From: Cyclobacteriaceae bacterium
GTDB taxonomy: Bacteria > Bacteroidota > Bacteroidia > Cytophagales > Cyclobacteriaceae
Direction: 5' to 3'
Length of the DNA: 8,460 nt
Assembly (NCBI GenBank): GCA_030637245.1
Contig: DAOVVI010000042.1
Coordinates: 1-8,460 of the forward strand
Shown here: piece by piece, positions 6,522 to 8,460 of the stretch
How the letters are laid out: every line of letters begins with the position of its first letter
How positions within the stretch are numbered: position 1 is the stretch's first letter
Program-made: the position numbers and the translations under genes
Notes under the pieces: generated by a model
The model's database searches: none
What the model was told of the DNA's origin: nothing
The model's input: only the letters and a program-made list of their open reading frames with translations

Positions 6522-6555
6522 CCGATTGATTCCCCGATGGCAATCGGTTTTTTTT
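6522..6555 (+). terminator. Rho-independent terminator downstream of the IS
   Basis: CCGATTG (6522-6528) pairs perfectly with CAATCGG (6541-6547) around a 12-base loop and is followed by eight T (6548-6555). It lies 34 bp outside the IS right end. Before the insertion it would have been about 230 bp beyond the hepT stop, so it probably terminated the mntA-hepT transcript; now it also ends transcription leaving the IS. The stretch from here to 6700 shows no gene. Confidence 0.75.
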
Positions 6556-6674
6556 CTACCCATGTTGAAAATAAATACATAGAATCTAATTTTTAAATAA
6601 TGAGTAAAATCCTTCAATTCATTACATAATCATAAAATTATTTCTTATTCGTCTTTATTGATATGATAAAATAT

Positions 6675-6682
6675 AATATTTG
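6675..6682 (+). promoter_or_regulatory. Candidate -7 element for the outer-membrane barrel gene
   Basis: AATATTTG followed by C differs from TAnnTTTG at the first base and lies 24 bases before ATG 6707. A TTG at 6658-6660 is closer than the usual -33 spacing. The upstream terminator at 6522-6555 means this gene needs its own promoter somewhere in 6556-6700, which is very AT-rich. Confidence 0.3.
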
Positions 6683-6706
6683 CAATATTTACTAAAGAAA
6701 ATTACC

Positions 6707-7279
6707 ATGAAAAAAATCATTTTATCAATTGCGATTTTAATTTGTTTTTTTATTGCTCCTGAAATTCAAGCGCAAGGAATTGGAGTCGGCATTAAAGCCG
6801 GAGCTAACTTTTCAAATCAATCAATAACAGATATAAGTACCGAAAGCAAAACCGGATTTCATGGTGGAGCCTATGTTGTACTTGCTTTTTCAGAAAAGTG
6901 GGCAATTCAGCCTGAATTCCTGTTTTCTTCACAAGGATCTGAAATCCCGGATTTTGATGAAGTTATGCAATTAGACTATTTTTCTATTCCGGTATTGTTG
7001 AGATGGAAACCAAATAACTTTTTGAGTTTTCATGCTGGTCCACAATTCTCTTCATTGCTAAGTGCAGTAGATAAATCTGGAGATTCGATTAAGGATAATA
7101 TTAAGAACAGTGATTTTGGTTTGGCTGTCGGAGCCACTGTTCATTTGCCTTTAGGGTTTAATGGAGGCGTTCGATATGTTTGGGGTTTCACCAATGTCTC
7201 AGATCTACAAGATGATACAGAAGTGAAAAACTCAGTCGTTCAGGTTTATGTTGGCTGGACAATATTTGGTGCAAAATAG
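6707..7279 (+). CDS. Small outer-membrane beta-barrel protein (PorT/OMP_b-brl type)
   Basis: This is a 190-residue exported protein. The signal peptide is MKKIILSIAILICFFIAPEIQA with predicted signal peptidase I cleavage between Ala22 and Gln23. The mature part starts QGIGVGIKAGANFS and consists of alternating hydrophobic strands separated by polar turns. The pattern is typical of the eight-stranded barrel family common in Bacteroidota: GFHGGAYVVLAFSEKWAIQPEFLFSSQG, FSIPVLLRWKP, FHAGPQFSSLLS, FGLAVGATVHLPLGFNGGVRYVWG and VVQVYVGWTIFG each show it in part. The specific role (structural, transport or adhesion) cannot be told from sequence. ATG 6707 is chosen over an in-frame TTG at 6680, because the latter lies in the promoter region and would precede the signal peptide. 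The gene stands alone between two terminators and converges with the DUF721 gene. Confidence 0.85.
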   Translation: MKKIILSIAILICFFIAPEIQAQGIGVGIKAGANFSNQSITDISTESKTGFHGGAYVVLAFSEKWAIQPEFLFSSQGSEIPDFDEVMQLDYFSIPVLLRWKPNNFLSFHAGPQFSSLLSAVDKSGDSIKDNIKNSDFGLAVGATVHLPLGFNGGVRYVWGFTNVSDLQDDTEVKNSVVQVYVGWTIFGAK

Positions 7280-7300
7280 TTTTTTGAAATAACATAATGG

Positions 7301-7335
7301 AAGCCCTTTTTCAGAAGATGAGAAAGGGCTTTTTT
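7301..7335 (+). terminator. Rho-independent terminator of the barrel gene
   Basis: AAGCCCTTT (7301-7309) pairs with AAAGGGCTT (7323-7331) across a 13-base loop and continues into T's up to 7335. It is 22 bp after the barrel stop and ends at the stop codon of the convergent minus-strand DUF721 gene. Read on the minus strand it lacks a T tail, so it is mainly a plus-strand terminator. Confidence 0.85.
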
Positions 7336-7648
7336 AGTAGAACTTCACATCAGTCACCAATGTCTTATCAAAATTTCGGTGGATGATTTCTAATACCTTG
7401 GTTTTTGAAATGGTTAATTCATGACGAAGCGGGGCAGAATTTAGTTTCACAAAAAGTACTTTTTCTTTTATAAATAGTTTCTCAGTTCTTCTTGAAATTG
7501 GTTTCCCCATCATGGATTCCCATGAGTTGATCAATTTATTCTCATTAAATTTACCTCTTAACTTATAAGTATCCAGCATAGCATCAATTGCTTCCTTAAC
7601 GCTGGAAGTTTCAGATTTTCTTTCAGAATATTTGTTTTTATACCTCAT
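7334..7648 (-). CDS. DUF721 (DciA-like) protein
   Basis: The 104-residue product matches the DUF721 family. An N-terminal helical part (SSVKEAIDAMLDTYKLRGKFNENKLINSWESMMG, Trp43 and Gly48) is followed by a small beta-rich module (RRTEKLFIKEKVLFVKL, then NSAPLRHELTISKTKVLEII). Members of this family include DciA, the ancestral loader/operator of the DnaB replicative helicase, and are often encoded next to recF or other replication genes, as here. Function in this organism is by family only. ATG 7648 (MRYKNKY) is chosen; the frame stays open upstream to a TTG at 7735, but that stretch encodes the GC-rich hairpin repeat and does not look like the family. It lies 125 bp after recF on the same strand and its stop touches the tail of the convergent barrel-gene terminator. 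Confidence 0.8.
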   Translation of the reverse strand: MRYKNKYSERKSETSSVKEAIDAMLDTYKLRGKFNENKLINSWESMMGKPISRRTEKLFIKEKVLFVKLNSAPLRHELTISKTKVLEIIHRNFDKTLVTDVKFY

Positions 7649-7699
7649 GGATATTAACCTCAATAGTTCATGAATATTCTCCAATTTGGGACAAGCCCG

Positions 7700-7716
7700 C
7701 CTGCCTGCGAGGCAGG
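7700..7716. repeat. GC-rich palindromic hairpin between recF and DUF721 gene
   Basis: CCTGCCT (7700-7706) and AGGCAGG (7710-7716) form a perfect 7-bp stem with a GCG loop, in a GC-rich island (from about 7695) within AT-rich DNA. No T tract follows on either strand, so it is not an ordinary terminator. From memory it resembles GC-rich palindromic repeats scattered in intergenic regions of some Bacteroidota genomes; copy number cannot be judged here. Confidence 0.6.
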
Positions 7717-7773
7717 ATATTGACAATCTTAACAAGCATCAATATTTATCTCCTGAAATATTCAGGTTGAATG

Positions 7774-8460
7774 CTATTTCTGAGCTGCTAAGTTACCATT
7801 GTCAACTGTAATTACCTTCCATTCTATACTTAATTTTTCCAGAAAATGGTTGGTGCGCTCCGGGCGTGCATCAGTGATAAAAACCTGTCCAAACTCATGG
7901 TGTTCGATCATTTCTGTGAGCTTTTGAATGCGATGATCATCCAGTTTGTCAAAAATATCATCCATTAAAAGTATGGGTTTAAATCCCTTTTCTTCCTGAA
8001 TAATGTCAAATTGAGCTAGTTTTAATGCGATTAAAAAAGATTTTTGCTGACCTTGCGAACCAAATTTTTTAAGTTGATAGCCATCCATTTCAAAAAGGTA
8101 GTCATCTTTATGAACACCTATATTAGTCCGCTGAAGGAGGACGTCTTTTTGCAAGGAATTATGATAAATTTCCATGATATTCTCCTCATGGAAATTGGAC
8201 TGATATAAAAGGTTTATAGTTTCTTTCCCCTCCGTCAGAAACGTATAATGTTTTATAATTTTAGTTAAATAATTCCCGCAAAAGTCTGATCGAACGGTGT
8301 AAATATCCTTCCCTAACGAAATTAAGATTCGATCGTATGGCTCTAAAAGATCCCGATCTATTCTGCCGGATTCAGAAAAATGTTTTAGTAATTTATTCCT
8401 TTGCTTTAATGCATGATTGTAATCCATTAGATTGATAAGGTACGATTTGTTGAGCTGAGA
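7774..8460 (-). CDS. recF: DNA replication and repair protein RecF, C-terminal part (5' end outside window)
   Basis: The frame is open from the right edge to TAG at 7774-7776, giving 228 visible codons of a protein usually near 360 residues. About 130 N-terminal residues, including Walker A, are outside. The visible part starts SQLNKSYLINLMDYNHALKQRN, the usual RecF coiled region; the ATG at 8427 inside it is therefore internal. The ABC-type signature FGSQGQQKS is followed by Walker B and D-loop LLMDDIFDKLDDHR and by QVFITDARPERT, all intact. RecF is an SMC-like ATPase that, with RecO and RecR, loads RecA at single-strand gaps in stalled replication forks. It is followed by the DUF721 gene on the same strand, an order common near replication genes. 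Confidence 0.95.
   Translation of the reverse strand, partial: SQLNKSYLINLMDYNHALKQRNKLLKHFSESGRIDRDLLEPYDRILISLGKDIYTVRSDFCGNYLTKIIKHYTFLTEGKETINLLYQSNFHEENIMEIYHNSLQKDVLLQRTNIGVHKDDYLFEMDGYQLKKFGSQGQQKSFLIALKLAQFDIIQEEKGFKPILLMDDIFDKLDDHRIQKLTEMIEHHEFGQVFITDARPERTNHFLEKLSIEWKVITVDNGNLAAQK

Noticed and set aside
6599..6628. Tiny open frame (MSKILQFIT) upstream of the barrel gene
   Set aside because: Nine codons in AT-rich intergenic DNA with no supporting signals.
7649..7735. N-terminal extension of the DUF721 protein starting at TTG 7735
   Set aside because: The extra 29 residues encode the GC-rich hairpin and do not resemble the family; ATG 7648 gives a family-sized protein.

Overview
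The window looks like a chromosomal segment from a member of the Bacteroidota. The evidence is the set of protein types: an M28-family glutaminyl cyclase-like lipoprotein, a small PorT/OMP_b-brl-type outer-membrane barrel, and a RecF–DUF721 pair. Promoter candidates resemble the Bacteroidota -7 element TAnnTTTG, and Shine-Dalgarno sequences are absent before the ATGs. I cannot name a genus from the sequence.

Layout: (1) Positions 2-4466 are a plus-strand housekeeping block. It holds the 3' end of cysS, a glutaminyl-peptide cyclotransferase-like lipoprotein whose ATG overlaps the cysS stop, and a complete polA with 5'-nuclease, proofreading and polymerase domains, all with their catalytic residues. 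(2) Positions 4510-5140 are a two-gene MntA/HepT toxin-antitoxin module (minimal nucleotidyltransferase antitoxin plus HEPN RNase toxin) with overlapping genes. (3) Positions 5294-6488 are a complete 1195-bp IS630-family insertion sequence with bipartite 31-bp inverted repeats and a TA duplication inside a CTAG target. Its transposase is split over two frames at an A7 run. (4) Positions 6522-6555 hold a strong terminator, followed by an outer-membrane beta-barrel gene (6707-7279) with its own terminator. (5) On the minus strand, convergent with the barrel gene, are the C-terminal two thirds of recF (reading in from the right edge) and a DUF721 (DciA-like) gene. A GC-rich perfect hairpin repeat lies between them.

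How the parts relate: core information-processing genes (cysS, polA, recF, DUF721) flank a short accessory stretch of toxin-antitoxin module plus IS. The IS landed in the intergenic DNA downstream of hepT without breaking a recognisable gene. The cyclase and the barrel protein illustrate the Bacteroidota 'Q-rule': the barrel's predicted mature N-terminus is glutamine, the substrate type of the encoded cyclase.

I see no clearly undescribed system. The points most worth checking are the A7 recoding site in the transposase, the two-block inverted repeats, the almost leaderless start of mntA, and the GC-rich palindrome upstream of the DUF721 gene.
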